A DNA stretch of 31,268 nucleotides from a virus: the IMG/VR virus record IMGVR_UViG_3300036828_001051, positions 1 through 31,268 of that record. One strand, written 5' to 3'. Positions 13,723 through 20,993 of this stretch are shown here, one piece after another. Under the pieces are notes generated by a model. That model worked only from the letters and a program-made list of their open reading frames with translations. It ran no database searches and had not been told where the DNA came from. Both the position numbers and the translations under genes were made by a program. Numbering within the stretch: the stretch's first letter is position 1; every line of letters starts with the position of its first letter.

Positions 13723-14913
13723 GTGGGCAAAGAGTTCAAGCGGTCATACGGTATCGAAATCGAGGTGCACGCGCCGGTGGGCAAGACCCGCGCGGCGTTG
13801 GCGCACGCCATCACCGCAGCAGGCGTTAGCTGCAAAGCCATCGAGTACCGCGATCACTACGATCACGGCGGAGGCTGGGCCATCAAGACCGACAGGTCGG
13901 TTGCCGCCGACTACGGCTTCGAGGCGGTGTCGCCGCCGCTGACCGGCGAGGAAGGCTTCGCGCAAACGGAGAAGGTCTGCGCCGTGTTGCTGCAGCACGG
14001 GTGCCAGATCACCAGCAAATGCGGCTTGCACGTTCATATCGATGCCAGGAATCCGACGCGGATTGCGATCGAAAGCCTGCGGCGGCTGGCCTTGCTCTAT
14101 GTCGGGCATGAGCTGCTGATCGATGCCTGCATGCCAGCGTCCCGGCGCGGCAAGGCGGCAGCTAACGGCTATGCTCACGGCTTTGCTGGGGTGTCGGCGA
14201 ACGCGATCATGGCCTGTCGCGATGCTGGTTCGCTTGCTCAGGTCATGCGGCCCGGCCGGGTACCGGGCGGTGCGCTGCGCGAATATCGCTACGTGAAGCT
14301 CAACTTCGGCTCGATCTTGACTCACGGCACCGTCGAATTTCGTCATCATGGCGGCACCCTGGAGCCCGAGAAAATCCGTAACTGGGTGTACGCCTGCCAG
14401 CGCATGGTCGAATATGCTTTGCGTGGCGAGGATCAACAGGTGGTCCACGAAACGCGCCGGGTCATCGCCACCGTGCGCCAGGGAACCAAGCGGGCGATGG
14501 TGGTGGACATGCTGCTGCGGCCGGTAGGCTGCACCCATTCGGAGGTGTTGCTGGCCACCGGCTGGAAGCAGGTCTCGGTTGCCGACATCGCCCATTGCTA
14601 CGGCCTGACGCTGCGCACCGAATCTGTCTACGTCTCGGTGCGCGTCGAAGGGGCAAGGCGGCAGCGGGAGACGCGCTATTGGGGCGTGCGCAGCGAAGCT
14701 TCGGAGCGCCCGACGCGGCGGTCGGGGAGTGTTGTCCACAGGCAGTCGGCGAGCAGCTTGCTGGAGTTCTGCACCCGCCTGGGCATGGACGAGGACGAAA
14801 TCAAGTTCTGGCAGTCCCGCGCCGATATGTTTGCCAGAGCTACATTGGCGGTGTCGAGCGCACAGCCGCAGCCGGATATTTTGACCGCACTCAGGACTGG
14901 AGGGACGATCTGA
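13723..14913 (+). CDS. Amidoligase-family protein (glutamine-synthetase-fold COOH-NH2 ligase)
   Basis: 396 aa. The GTG at 13723 sits 6 bases after AGGAGG and is preferred to the TTG at 13669. Family marks: YGIEIEV at the start (metal-binding Glu on the first strand), WAIKTDRSV and FEAVSPPLTGEEG, KCGLHVHIDA, a YVGHELLIDACMPASRR segment, then YVKLNFGSILTHGTVEFRHHG (catalytic strand with Glu, Arg, His) and NWVYACQRMV. These match the 'putative amidoligase' family, predicted to form amide bonds between a carboxylate and an amine with ATP. The C-terminal 120 residues are basic and variable. A gamma-glutamylcyclotransferase-like gene two genes on supports gamma-glutamyl or similar peptide chemistry. 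Substrate unknown: phage protein tags, cell wall or DNA-linked groups are options. Confidence 0.85.
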   Translation: MGKEFKRSYGIEIEVHAPVGKTRAALAHAITAAGVSCKAIEYRDHYDHGGGWAIKTDRSVAADYGFEAVSPPLTGEEGFAQTEKVCAVLLQHGCQITSKCGLHVHIDARNPTRIAIESLRRLALLYVGHELLIDACMPASRRGKAAANGYAHGFAGVSANAIMACRDAGSLAQVMRPGRVPGGALREYRYVKLNFGSILTHGTVEFRHHGGTLEPEKIRNWVYACQRMVEYALRGEDQQVVHETRRVIATVRQGTKRAMVVDMLLRPVGCTHSEVLLATGWKQVSVADIAHCYGLTLRTESVYVSVRVEGARRQRETRYWGVRSEASERPTRRSGSVVHRQSASSLLEFCTRLGMDEDEIKFWQSRADMFARATLAVSSAQPQPDILTALRTGGTI

Positions 14914-15041
14914 TGACCAAGAGACTTGTTGCCAGCAAACGCGCCAAATTTGTTTACTTTTGGTCGCGAGTCCAGGTTGGTGCGGCCCACGAATGCTGGC
15001 CATTTAAGGGTGGGATAGTACGGAAAAGGAGGAGAACATGA
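14913..15041 (+). CDS. Short HNH-endonuclease-like fragment
   Basis: 42 aa. ATG overlaps the amidoligase stop (TGATG), with GGAGGG 8 bases upstream; its own stop overlaps the next ATG (ATGA). Residues 13-30 (FVYFWSRVQVGAAHECWPFK) are the usual opening of phage HNH endonucleases (FW.kV....eCW.W.G), but the HNH core is missing and a basic tail (VRKRRRT) follows, encoded by the next gene's ribosome site. Most likely a decayed homing-endonuclease remnant kept as a coupling frame; a functional mini-protein is possible. Confidence 0.55.
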   Translation: MTKRLVASKRAKFVYFWSRVQVGAAHECWPFKGGIVRKRRRT

Positions 15042-15586
15042 CTAGAAAGTATTACCTTAGCTACGGCAGCAACCTCCATATCAGCAGCATGCGGCGGCGC
15101 TGCCCTGATGCCAAGCCGCTGTCGAAAATGCTGATCAACAATGCCCGGCTGGTGTTCCGCGGCGTGGCCGATCTGAGCTTCGAGCGTGGGCATCTGGCTC
15201 CGCTTGGGTTGTGGGAGATCAGCGCCAAGGATGAAGCTGTCCTCGATAGCTATGAGGGGGTCAATAGCGGAATGTACAGCAAGTACGATATCAAGGTTGA
15301 TGATGTAGGCAACACCGCGCTGATCTACCTGATGAATGACGATGGCATCTTTCCGCCGAGCGCCCAGTATGCCGCCATCATCCGCGCCGGGTACTGTGAT
15401 TTCGGCTTGGACGAAGCTTTCCTTGACGATGCGATCTGCCACTCGTACCGGGCGGTGTCGCACAGCGCGCAGACCCGTGCGCGACGCAAGCGGCAGAAGC
15501 TGAGCAACACGCACCGCTATCTGGCCGAACTGCCGAAGGAATTGAAGAATGCGGCTTGGAAGGCTGAAGGGGAGGGGATAAAATGA
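15038..15586 (+). CDS. Gamma-glutamylcyclotransferase-like (AIG2/GGCT fold)
   Basis: 182 aa with AAAGGAGGAGAAC at the start. YYLSYGSNLHISSMRRRCP is the diagnostic YGSNL loop; LGLWEISAKDEAVLDSYEGV holds the Asp/Glu region where the catalytic Glu lies (LDSYEG), and YSKYDIKV follows as in the family. The tail is basic. In the family it cyclises a gamma-glutamyl group to 5-oxoproline and frees the amine, or handles gamma-glutamyl-amines. Paired with the amidoligase it could trim or reverse the linkage. The stop overlaps the next ATG by ATGA, so the genes are translationally coupled. Confidence 0.88.
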   Translation: MTRKYYLSYGSNLHISSMRRRCPDAKPLSKMLINNARLVFRGVADLSFERGHLAPLGLWEISAKDEAVLDSYEGVNSGMYSKYDIKVDDVGNTALIYLMNDDGIFPPSAQYAAIIRAGYCDFGLDEAFLDDAICHSYRAVSHSAQTRARRKRQKLSNTHRYLAELPKELKNAAWKAEGEGIK

Positions 15587-16338
15587 AACGCTATGAAAAT
15601 AGCCAAGGTGTTTTCTTCATTGACGAGGCCGATCAGATGTTTGGCACGGAGATCGAGCGCGGCTACCATCTTGAGCTGGGTTTGGCCATGCATTACTCCA
15701 GGCCCGAGGATCACATCCTTGTACTCGGCGCTCATGTCGGCGCGGTGGCTATTCCGCTCTCGGCGGTGCGGCGGGAGGTTGTGGCTGTGGAGGCCAACCC
15801 GCGCACGTTTCGCGCTCTGGTTATGAACGTCAATTTGAATAGACGGCCCAATATCCGCTCGCTCCAAGCCGCAGCCAACGACCAGACTGGGGAAATCCAG
15901 TTTGTGCTCAATACCAGAAACAGCGGCAGCTCGAAGCGCATGCCCAAATTCGCCCACCGCGATTATTTCGACGACGACCCGCAGATTGTCACTGTCGTCG
16001 CTTGGCGCATGGACGATCTGGTCATGCACACAAACCTGATCTTCATGGATATCGAAGGCTCCGAGCACGCCGCCATGCTCGGCATGCCGCGGCTCCTGGG
16101 GGAGGCGCGAGCCGTGATTACGGAGTTCCTGCCACATCACCTCACCCACGTCGCCGGGATCACCGTCGAGCAATTCGTAGAGCCGTTGCTGCCACATTTT
16201 GACCGGCTGGAAATTCCAGGTGTGAGCAATCCGATCGAGCAACCGGCTTTTGTTCCGCTGCTGCAAGGCTTGGTTGATCGAGGCGTGTTCTGCCCAGCAA
16301 TCGTGTTCTACAAATCAGGAGGGAGCTATGGAATATAA
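15583..16338 (+). CDS. FkbM-type SAM-dependent methyltransferase
   Basis: 251 aa; GGAGGGG ahead of the ATG, 4-base overlap with the previous gene. SAM-binding motifs: HILVLGAHVGAVAIPLS (motif I, with Gly-His-Gly in place of the usual G-N-G) and VVAVEANPRTFRALVMNV (acidic end of strand 2), then LIFMDIEGSEHAAMLGM, the FkbM signature (D.EG.E..vL.G). FkbM enzymes O-methylate sugars, antibiotics or modified compounds. In this operon it could methylate the product of the amidoligase/GGCT pair. Substrate unknown. Confidence 0.8.
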   Translation: MKRYENSQGVFFIDEADQMFGTEIERGYHLELGLAMHYSRPEDHILVLGAHVGAVAIPLSAVRREVVAVEANPRTFRALVMNVNLNRRPNIRSLQAAANDQTGEIQFVLNTRNSGSSKRMPKFAHRDYFDDDPQIVTVVAWRMDDLVMHTNLIFMDIEGSEHAAMLGMPRLLGEARAVITEFLPHHLTHVAGITVEQFVEPLLPHFDRLEIPGVSNPIEQPAFVPLLQGLVDRGVFCPAIVFYKSGGSYGI

Positions 16339-16987
16339 CGCCGCAATGACGAAAGTCTTCGACAAGGTGCCGCCGCGAATGCGGCGGCTGCCGATTACCG
16401 AAGAGGGCTGGCCTCAGCTTTGGTTCGCGGGGATCACGGAAGCGGGCAAGCCGGACCTGCGCTGTGCTAATCCGGCGAAACGAGTGCAGGCAGTTACCCA
16501 CGATTTGTGCTGGTTGTGCGGGCAAACTTTGGGCGTGTGGAAGGTCTTCGTGACCGGCCCGATGTGTGCAGTTAACCGTACCACCAGCGAGCCGCCGTGC
16601 CATCTGGAGTGCGCGCAGTTCGCCGTCCTGGCGTGCCCGTTCCTGTCACGGCCGAAAATGAAGCGTAATGATGCCGACCTCCCTGACGGCTATGAAGCGC
16701 CTCCTGGTTATGCCATCATGCGTAATCCTGGCGCCACGGCGTTGTGGGTGTGCAAGAGCTACCGGCCGTTCCGCGTCGATTCTACGGAGTGGTTGATTGA
16801 AATGGGCGAGCCGCGCGAGGTGCTTTGGTATGCTGAAGGCGGCTTTGCCACGCGAGCCCAGGTCAGGGCCTCGATCGATAGCGGCTACCCAGCATTGTTG
16901 AAGATCGCCAAAGAGCAAAGCGGTGAAGCGGTGGTGTCGTTGGCGAGGAAGCTGGAAGGCGTGAAACGGTTTCTGCCTGCGGCATGA
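16328..16987 (+). CDS. Conserved Cys-rich phage protein, unknown
   Basis: 219 aa starting at the ATG after GGAGGGAGCT; overlaps the methyltransferase by 11 bases. Residues about 55-110 hold CWLCGQTL, VTGPMCAVNRTTSEPPCH, CAQFAVLACPFL: a CxxC plus Cys/His cluster that probably binds zinc. I recognise the pattern (CW.CG...GPMC..NR.tSEPPcH..CA....CPFL) from many phage and prophage genomes without a known function. The C-terminus is a basic helix. Last gene of the plus operon, 7 bases before the terminator. Confidence 0.82.
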   Translation: MEYNAAMTKVFDKVPPRMRRLPITEEGWPQLWFAGITEAGKPDLRCANPAKRVQAVTHDLCWLCGQTLGVWKVFVTGPMCAVNRTTSEPPCHLECAQFAVLACPFLSRPKMKRNDADLPDGYEAPPGYAIMRNPGATALWVCKSYRPFRVDSTEWLIEMGEPREVLWYAEGGFATRAQVRASIDSGYPALLKIAKEQSGEAVVSLARKLEGVKRFLPAA

Positions 16988-16993
16988 TAAGAA

Positions 16994-17021
16994 AAAAGGG
17001 GCCTGTTTCCAGGCCCCTTTT
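16994..17021. terminator. Bidirectional intrinsic terminator
   Basis: 12-bp stem 16994-17005 (AAAAGGGGCCTG) with 17010-17021, 4-base loop (GAAA on the minus strand). Plus strand has a T4 run; minus strand ends in T6. It serves the converging plus operon and the 63-aa minus gene. Confidence 0.92.
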
Positions 17022-17035
17022 CCCTATTTAACTGT

Positions 17036-17227
17036 TTACTCGTTACTCTCCCAACCAGCGTCCCATCCGCATTCCCAGGACACCGCTTGGAGAGAATCAT
17101 GCGGATACGGATTTTCCGGCGGTTCATCGGGTTGATTCGCTTTAACCGCTTTGTAACCGAGGTCGTATCCTACCAAGTACGCTTCGCCGTCGAACTCTTC
17201 GACTTTTCCAACACGTAAAGGTTTCAT
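17036..17227 (-). CDS. RMF/CrpP-like small protein
   Basis: 63 aa, AAAGGAGAGAGAC before the ATG. The C-terminal half has AYLVGYDLGYKA, NPYP and WECGWDAGW, the spacing (G...G....NPyp......W..GW) of ribosome modulation factor-like proteins. RMF dimerises 70S ribosomes; phage or plasmid relatives of this fold may bind other partners. A gene of its own transcription unit: a consensus promoter on one side and the bidirectional terminator on the other. Possibly expressed early and strongly. A second RMF-like protein is encoded at 24.7-25.1 kb. Confidence 0.6.
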   Translation of the reverse strand: MKPLRVGKVEEFDGEAYLVGYDLGYKAVKANQPDEPPENPYPHDSLQAVSWECGWDAGWESNE

Positions 17228-17262
17228 GTCTCTCTCCTTTTGTGGACTTGTTCCACGGGATT

Positions 17263-17291
17263 ATTATCTCATAATCAGTTAGAAAAGTCAA
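17263..17291 (-). promoter_or_regulatory. Sigma70-type promoter for the RMF-like gene
   Basis: Minus strand TTGACT (17291-17286), 17-base spacer, GATAAT (17268-17263), 36 bases before the start codon. It touches the stop codon of the helicase gene. Best host-type promoter in the window. Confidence 0.85.
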
Positions 17292-19688
17292 TCAAATAAT
17301 CGCTTTCCCGTCGATGATCTGCCGGAACAAATCGTTCCCTTCCTTGATCGCCTTCAGGATCGATTCGTCCACCGAATCGGCACAGACCAGATCGTAGCTG
17401 AAAACATGCTTGTGCTTGGAATCCTGCCGCTCGAAACGGCGGCGGCATTGCTTGCGCACATCAGGCCGCACCGGGCTCTCATAGAAGAAGCCGTATTTCG
17501 CCGCCTGCAGGTTCAGTCCCTCGCCGAAGCTGTTCTGCATGACCAGGACGCGGACGTTCGGATCGTCGTTGAACCGCCTGCGTGCTCCACCTTGATCCTT
17601 GGTCTTGCCGTAGAGGTGGAGCGCGCCGATCCCAAGCCGGTGCAGTTCCTTGATGATGCGCAGGCCCGACCATGTGTATTCGTAGAAAACGATAGCTTTG
17701 TCGTCCACGCTTTCCAGCAAGGTCAGCAGCAGTTCCAGCTTCGGGTTGTCGGGGAAGGTGAACTGTGCGCTCTTGCCGGTGTCGTCGTCCTTGAAGCCGA
17801 CGAAGCCGGAACTGATCTGGCGCATACGCAGCCAGGCGTTCTTCTGTTCGCGGTAGTTGCCGACGCTTTCGCGCATGGTCGTCACCGCGCGCCGGTAGTA
17901 GGTTTCGGCGTCCTCGGGCAATGAGAACTTCTTGACGATCTCCACCACCTTGGGCAGGTCGGCTTCATCGGCTTCGAAGCGGATCGAGCGATTGTTGAGA
18001 ATGCGGTTGAGCAAGCCGCTTTTCGATTTCTTGAATATGAACTTGGCGGTGCCGAACAAATCCTTCTGCTCGGAGAAGAACGCGGCGCGGAACAGGGCCA
18101 GGGTCTCGCCCAGGGTCTCGCCGCCGTCCACCATGCGCATCTGCCCCCAGAGGTCGGTGGGATCACGCCCGAGCGGCGTGGCTGACAACGCCATGACCAG
18201 CTTCGCGTTAGTGGCGATGCGGTTGCATATTCGAAATGGCAGCTTGTTCTTCGATTTGGCTCCGTGGCTTTCGTCGAGCACGATCCCATCGAATTTGTCG
18301 GTCAGCGCCCGCATCAGCCGTGGACTGACATCGAGGCGATTGCGTCCCTTCCTGCCGCGGCGTTGGTCCTTCACTTTTTCGCAGGCGAGGTAATACAGGC
18401 CCGAATACGTCTCGATCGTGACCAGGGCGTCGCTGCAGCCGAGCATGAGGTGCTTGGCTTCCGTCTCCGATGGCATGATGCAATAGCTCAGGTTGGGGAA
18501 GTGCTTCTCGATTTCGAGCTTCCATTCTTCCTTGTTGGCCTTGCGCGGCACCAGGACGAGAACGTGCCTGATCTGCTTGCGCCGTTGCAGGTGCAAAGCC
18601 ACAGCCAAGGTGGTGATTGTCTTGCCTGAATTGTGATGGCATAGCCCGTGCGCGATATAATTTTCATAGACAGGGACATGAATATCGTAGTAGACATCAT
18701 ATCGGAGAAAACGGACACTGGCTATGGAGTCAAATGATGAAGCGTCCTTTCCAAATCCAAATGCCGCGGCTTCGTTATTTAGTCTCTCTCGGCTGGCGAC
18801 TGACTGAGTTGGCTGCGAAGTATAACTGCGACCGTCGTATGGTTCATCAACGCATCCAAACTCTGGATATCCTTTACAATTATAGCAAAGGCTCTCCTGG
18901 CTCGCGAAATGGTTCTTGGAAGGGCGGCCGATCAAAGAGGAAAGGCTATTGGTACATTCTGAGGCCCAATCACCCGAATGCGACCAAAGGGGGCTATGTT
19001 CTGGAATCACGGTTGGTAATGGAGAAAAAGTTGGGGCGTTTGCTGTCTCGTTCGGAGGTAGTCCATCATAAAGACAGCAACCTTGACAATAACAAACTAA
19101 GCAATCTGTTTGTTTATGGCAGCAACGGTGAGCACTTGGCTGAAACTCTGAAAGGCCAATGTCCGAACTGGACTGAGGATGGCAAGCGTCGAATACAGGA
19201 AGGCGTGCACCGAGCTGTTGTGAAGCGAAAAAAGAAAGCCATCCAGCATCAGTTAAGAAGCGGTGCCGCGCGGTTACCACGATAATTCGGCCAGACGCGA
19301 ATCGGATTTCAAATAGCGCTGTTGGTCCTAATTGAAATGGACATTCAGCTTCGACTAAACGCAAGCCGTTTTGCGTTCTCGCCCAAACCAGCAGCGGCTT
19401 CCCACGCCGATATAATTCGTCAATCCTGATTGGACCGCGGTCTGTCTCAATCAAGGTTTCGGCACCTACACATCCCGTGTCGGCCCAGAGCGCGAAGCGA
19501 AGAGCGCGCAGCACCACCAGCAGCATGATCTTCTGGTGCAGCCGCAGCTTCTGCCATACGGCCGGATCGACCCGGCGTTTGTCAGCAAGCCGATCCAGAG
19601 CTTCAGGCTTCAGTCTTTTGTAAACTGCCCAGTTGCTTCTGGGGCGGTTGAGGAAGGCTGGGACGGCGCGTGGGTCGAGGGCTCCCAT
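17292..19688 (-). CDS. SNF2-type helicase/ATPase interrupted by an intein
   Basis: 798 codons: extein 517 aa plus intein 281 aa (residues 73-353). N-extein ends ALWADTG and C-extein starts SGKTITTLA, so splicing would rebuild the Walker A motif DTGSGKT. Other helicase marks: VLVLVPRKANKEEW (motif Ia), GIVLDESHGAK (DESH-box, motif II), LVMALSATPLG (III), VLVMQNSFGEGLNLQAA (V) and QCRRRFERQ (VI). SNF2-type proteins move along double-stranded DNA; phage versions assist replication or recombination. Before splicing the ATPase should be dead. Start at 19688 with AAGG 5 bases upstream; overlaps the previous gene by 79 bases. No cofactor genes nearby. Confidence 0.9.
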   Translation of the reverse strand: MGALDPRAVPAFLNRPRSNWAVYKRLKPEALDRLADKRRVDPAVWQKLRLHQKIMLLVVLRALRFALWADTGCVGAETLIETDRGPIRIDELYRRGKPLLVWARTQNGLRLVEAECPFQLGPTALFEIRFASGRIIVVTARHRFLTDAGWLSFFASQQLGARLPVFDACHPQSSSDIGLSEFQPSAHRCCHKQTDCLVCYCQGCCLYDGLPPNETANAPTFSPLPTVIPEHSPLWSHSGDWASECTNSLSSLIGRPSKNHFASQESLCYNCKGYPEFGCVDEPYDGRSYTSQPTQSVASRERLNNEAAAFGFGKDASSFDSIASVRFLRYDVYYDIHVPVYENYIAHGLCHHNSGKTITTLAVALHLQRRKQIRHVLVLVPRKANKEEWKLEIEKHFPNLSYCIMPSETEAKHLMLGCSDALVTIETYSGLYYLACEKVKDQRRGRKGRNRLDVSPRLMRALTDKFDGIVLDESHGAKSKNKLPFRICNRIATNAKLVMALSATPLGRDPTDLWGQMRMVDGGETLGETLALFRAAFFSEQKDLFGTAKFIFKKSKSGLLNRILNNRSIRFEADEADLPKVVEIVKKFSLPEDAETYYRRAVTTMRESVGNYREQKNAWLRMRQISSGFVGFKDDDTGKSAQFTFPDNPKLELLLTLLESVDDKAIVFYEYTWSGLRIIKELHRLGIGALHLYGKTKDQGGARRRFNDDPNVRVLVMQNSFGEGLNLQAAKYGFFYESPVRPDVRKQCRRRFERQDSKHKHVFSYDLVCADSVDESILKAIKEGNDLFRQIIDGKAII
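18630..19472 (-). other. Intein in the helicase Walker A motif, carrying an antisense homing endonuclease gene
   Basis: 281 aa. Splicing block A starts at Cys (CVGAETLIETDRGPI); block B is IIVVTARHRFLTDAGW with the T-x-x-H; block F VYYDIHVPVYENYIAHG; block G CHHN with the next extein residue Ser. All four catalytic positions (Cys1, block B His, penultimate His, terminal Asn, +1 Ser) are present, so it should splice. Where an endonuclease domain normally lies between blocks B and F (intein residues about 94-246), the sense translation is a Cys/Ser-rich sequence with no family features, because those bases encode an HNH enzyme on the other strand while the sense frame stays open. Confidence 0.9.
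18734..19285 (+). CDS. HNH homing endonuclease encoded antisense inside the intein
   Basis: 183 aa (182 if the second of two adjacent ATGs is used); GGAG lies 4 or 7 bases ahead. Residues 20-42: helix-turn-helix (LTELAAKYNCDRRMVHQRIQ). Residues 65-140: GYWYILRPNHP, GGYVLESRLVMEKKLGRLL, EVVHHKDSNLDNNKLSNL, the typical phage HNH nuclease core with the His-His pair, Asn and the EHR-like helix. The C-terminal 40 residues are basic. It lies wholly within the intein bases 18630-19472. The last 30 or so residues are antisense to splicing block B. In the family such enzymes cut intein- or intron-less alleles to spread the element. The gene is visibly more AT-rich than its neighbours, a sign of transfer. 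Confidence 0.88.
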   Translation: MMKRPFQIQMPRLRYLVSLGWRLTELAAKYNCDRRMVHQRIQTLDILYNYSKGSPGSRNGSWKGGRSKRKGYWYILRPNHPNATKGGYVLESRLVMEKKLGRLLSRSEVVHHKDSNLDNNKLSNLFVYGSNGEHLAETLKGQCPNWTEDGKRRIQEGVHRAVVKRKKKAIQHQLRSGAARLPR

Positions 19689-19834
19689 TGGTGCCTTGTT
19701 TCCCTATCTATGGCTACGTCAATGAGATTGCGAATCACTTTGGAGCGGTTCCGGTTTCCGAGCCAGCGAAAGTGGTGTTCGTAGAGGTAGACGTTGAGAC
19801 ATTTGTAGGGCTCAGGAGTTCTTGGGCGAGGCAT
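19610..19834 (-). CDS. Small protein, possible ribbon-helix-helix regulator
   Basis: 74 aa from the ATG at 19834, which overlaps the preceding stop (TGATG). Residues 8-45 (PYKCLNVYLYEHHFRWL, NRSKVIRNLIDVAID) look like a ribbon-helix-helix unit: a short strand, a helix, a turn and a second helix with ...R..lid.ai. The rest is polar, Pro/Ser/Thr-rich. It could be an autoregulator, but no operator is identified. It overlaps the helicase by 79 bases. Confidence 0.55.
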   Translation of the reverse strand: MPRPRTPEPYKCLNVYLYEHHFRWLGNRNRSKVIRNLIDVAIDRETRHQWEPSTHAPSQPSSTAPEATGQFTKD

Positions 19835-20076
19835 CAAACGTGTGTCTCCAGATCGTGTGTTTCCAGATATTTCACCAGATAATTCTGGTAGAACTGCGCC
19901 TTGCGGTAGTCCTCGGCTTCGCTACCCTTCCTCTTAGCGCGGGCGAGATAACAGTGGATAGTGAACTTCATGGCGCCGACGAACTCGTCCCTGGTCAGCC
20001 AAGCCTCCATGACTTTGATGACCTCGTACACGGTGTCACCGCCGTAATGGCTTGGATGATCTACTTTCTCACACAT
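19834..20076 (-). CDS. DUF3310 protein
   Basis: 80 aa. DHPSHYGGDTVYEVIKVMEAW, EFVGAMKFTIHCYLARAKRKG and DYRKAQFYQNYLVKYL are the complete family pattern (HPSHY...EvI......f..g...Ky..Ra..K....D..KA..Y). The same domain forms the C-terminal part of phage T7 gp1.7, a nucleotide kinase-related protein; here it stands alone. A role in phage nucleotide metabolism is likely given the MazG-like gene nearby. Confidence 0.88.
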   Translation of the reverse strand: MCEKVDHPSHYGGDTVYEVIKVMEAWLTRDEFVGAMKFTIHCYLARAKRKGSEAEDYRKAQFYQNYLVKYLETHDLETHV

Positions 20077-20162
20077 AACGCCTCCGTACCCGGATAATCC
20101 GCCATCGCCTTGGACTGTTCTTCGCCGTCACTATACAATACGATGATTGTGACGCTTTTCAA
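20061..20162 (-). CDS. Possible 33-aa peptide (TTG start)
   Basis: The frame MKSVTIIVLYSDGEEQSK, ending in LCVRK, begins at a TTG that overlaps the upstream TGA and ends 16 bases inside the DUF3310 gene, the overlap style of this operon. Codon third positions are GC-rich as in real genes. Ribosome site (GGCGG) is too close to be convincing. It is the only thing seen in the 82-base gap. Confidence 0.35.
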   Translation of the reverse strand: MKSVTIIVLYSDGEEQSKAMADYPGTEALCVRK

Positions 20163-20377
20163 TACCGCCAGATGACCGGACCTCGAACATTGAAGCCGGA
20201 CTCATCATCAGATATGACTTCGCCTTTAACCTCTCCCCACCGAACCGGTGGCCCGCCGAATGGATTCTTAACCGCTGGGCTTTTAATTTCTACTTTCTCC
20301 TCTTGGGGCGGCTGCTCTTTTTTAACAAGCTTCGCACCACGCAAACCAGCGGATTCCAAACGAGGAAACTTGCTCAT
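20159..20377 (-). CDS. Small basic/acidic protein, unknown
   Basis: 72 aa. ATGA overlap with the MazG-like gene. N-terminus is basic (KFPRLESAGLRGAKLVKK), the middle Glu/Lys/Pro-rich, and the C-terminus beta-type (EVKGEVISDDESGFNVRG, PVIWRY). Probably largely disordered. No family recognised; its overlap with a clear gene is the main support. Confidence 0.6.
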   Translation of the reverse strand: MSKFPRLESAGLRGAKLVKKEQPPQEEKVEIKSPAVKNPFGGPPVRWGEVKGEVISDDESGFNVRGPVIWRY

Positions 20378-20739
20378 ATCGTCATTCCCAGGTCGATCTT
20401 CTCTTGATTGCGTTTGGCGAACTTCTCTTCAGGCAGGCTTAGGCAGCGCTCCAGTTCGATTTTGAACACATCTTCGGGGTCCCAGCCGGACGATAGCGAA
20501 TAGACAGCCGCACAGAGCAGTACGCCGCCAAGTTCCTGCTTCAATTCCCCTGGCGGCTTGCGGTAGACCATGTTCACCAGATCGACCATCTTCTCGCGCG
20601 GAATGCCGTTGGCCTGCGCCAGCTCTACGGCTTCCTCGGCCAAGCGTAACGAGCGAATCGGAAGATTCATCATGTGCTCGTGTCCGAAGCAGCGTCTACC
20701 CCAAGCCCAAGCTGTTACCGCCATTTTATGGAACTGCAT
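20374..20739 (-). CDS. MazG-like NTP pyrophosphohydrolase
   Basis: 121 aa, GGAGGTAAATA before the ATG. RLAEEAVELAQA gives the ExxE metal motif and GELKQELGGVLLCAAVYS the second Glu motif (E..QE.GGV), the standard all-alpha MazG-type arrangement of phage proteins; the usual final Asp is replaced within GGV. Family members hydrolyse NTPs or dNTPs to NMP and pyrophosphate and can lower host alarmone or clean the nucleotide pool. Neighbours DUF3310 and DUF1937 fit nucleotide metabolism. Confidence 0.78.
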   Translation of the reverse strand: MQFHKMAVTAWAWGRRCFGHEHMMNLPIRSLRLAEEAVELAQANGIPREKMVDLVNMVYRKPPGELKQELGGVLLCAAVYSLSSGWDPEDVFKIELERCLSLPEEKFAKRNQEKIDLGMTI

Positions 20740-20750
20740 TATTTACCTCC

Positions 20751-20972
20751 TCAATCAGGGATTTTCTTCTTCGGCCACTGGCGCATCGCCCGCGCCTGCA
20801 TGCGCGCGTCGGCGACGATGTCCTGCGGGCATCCGGCGCCCTCGGCGCGGTCGGCCCATTCCATCACCAAAGCTGAAGCCAAGGCGTCCTGGGCGCGAAG
20901 GACGAAATAAGGCTCACTGGTGCCGTCAAGCTTCTTGAGCATTTCCCGGTTACGCACCGATCCTGGATTCAT
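20751..20972 (-). CDS. Conserved small phage protein
   Basis: 73 aa. EPYFVLRAQDALASALVMEWA, then GCPQDIVADARMQARAMRQWP, ending KKIPD. I recognise this pattern (EP.fvLRAqD......v..Wa......A...A..M..W....iPD) in many phages; no function is known. Conserved spacing in the operon. Confidence 0.75.
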   Translation of the reverse strand: MNPGSVRNREMLKKLDGTSEPYFVLRAQDALASALVMEWADRAEGAGCPQDIVADARMQARAMRQWPKKKIPD

Positions 20973-20993
20973 CCTGATTTCCCTTTCCGCGAT

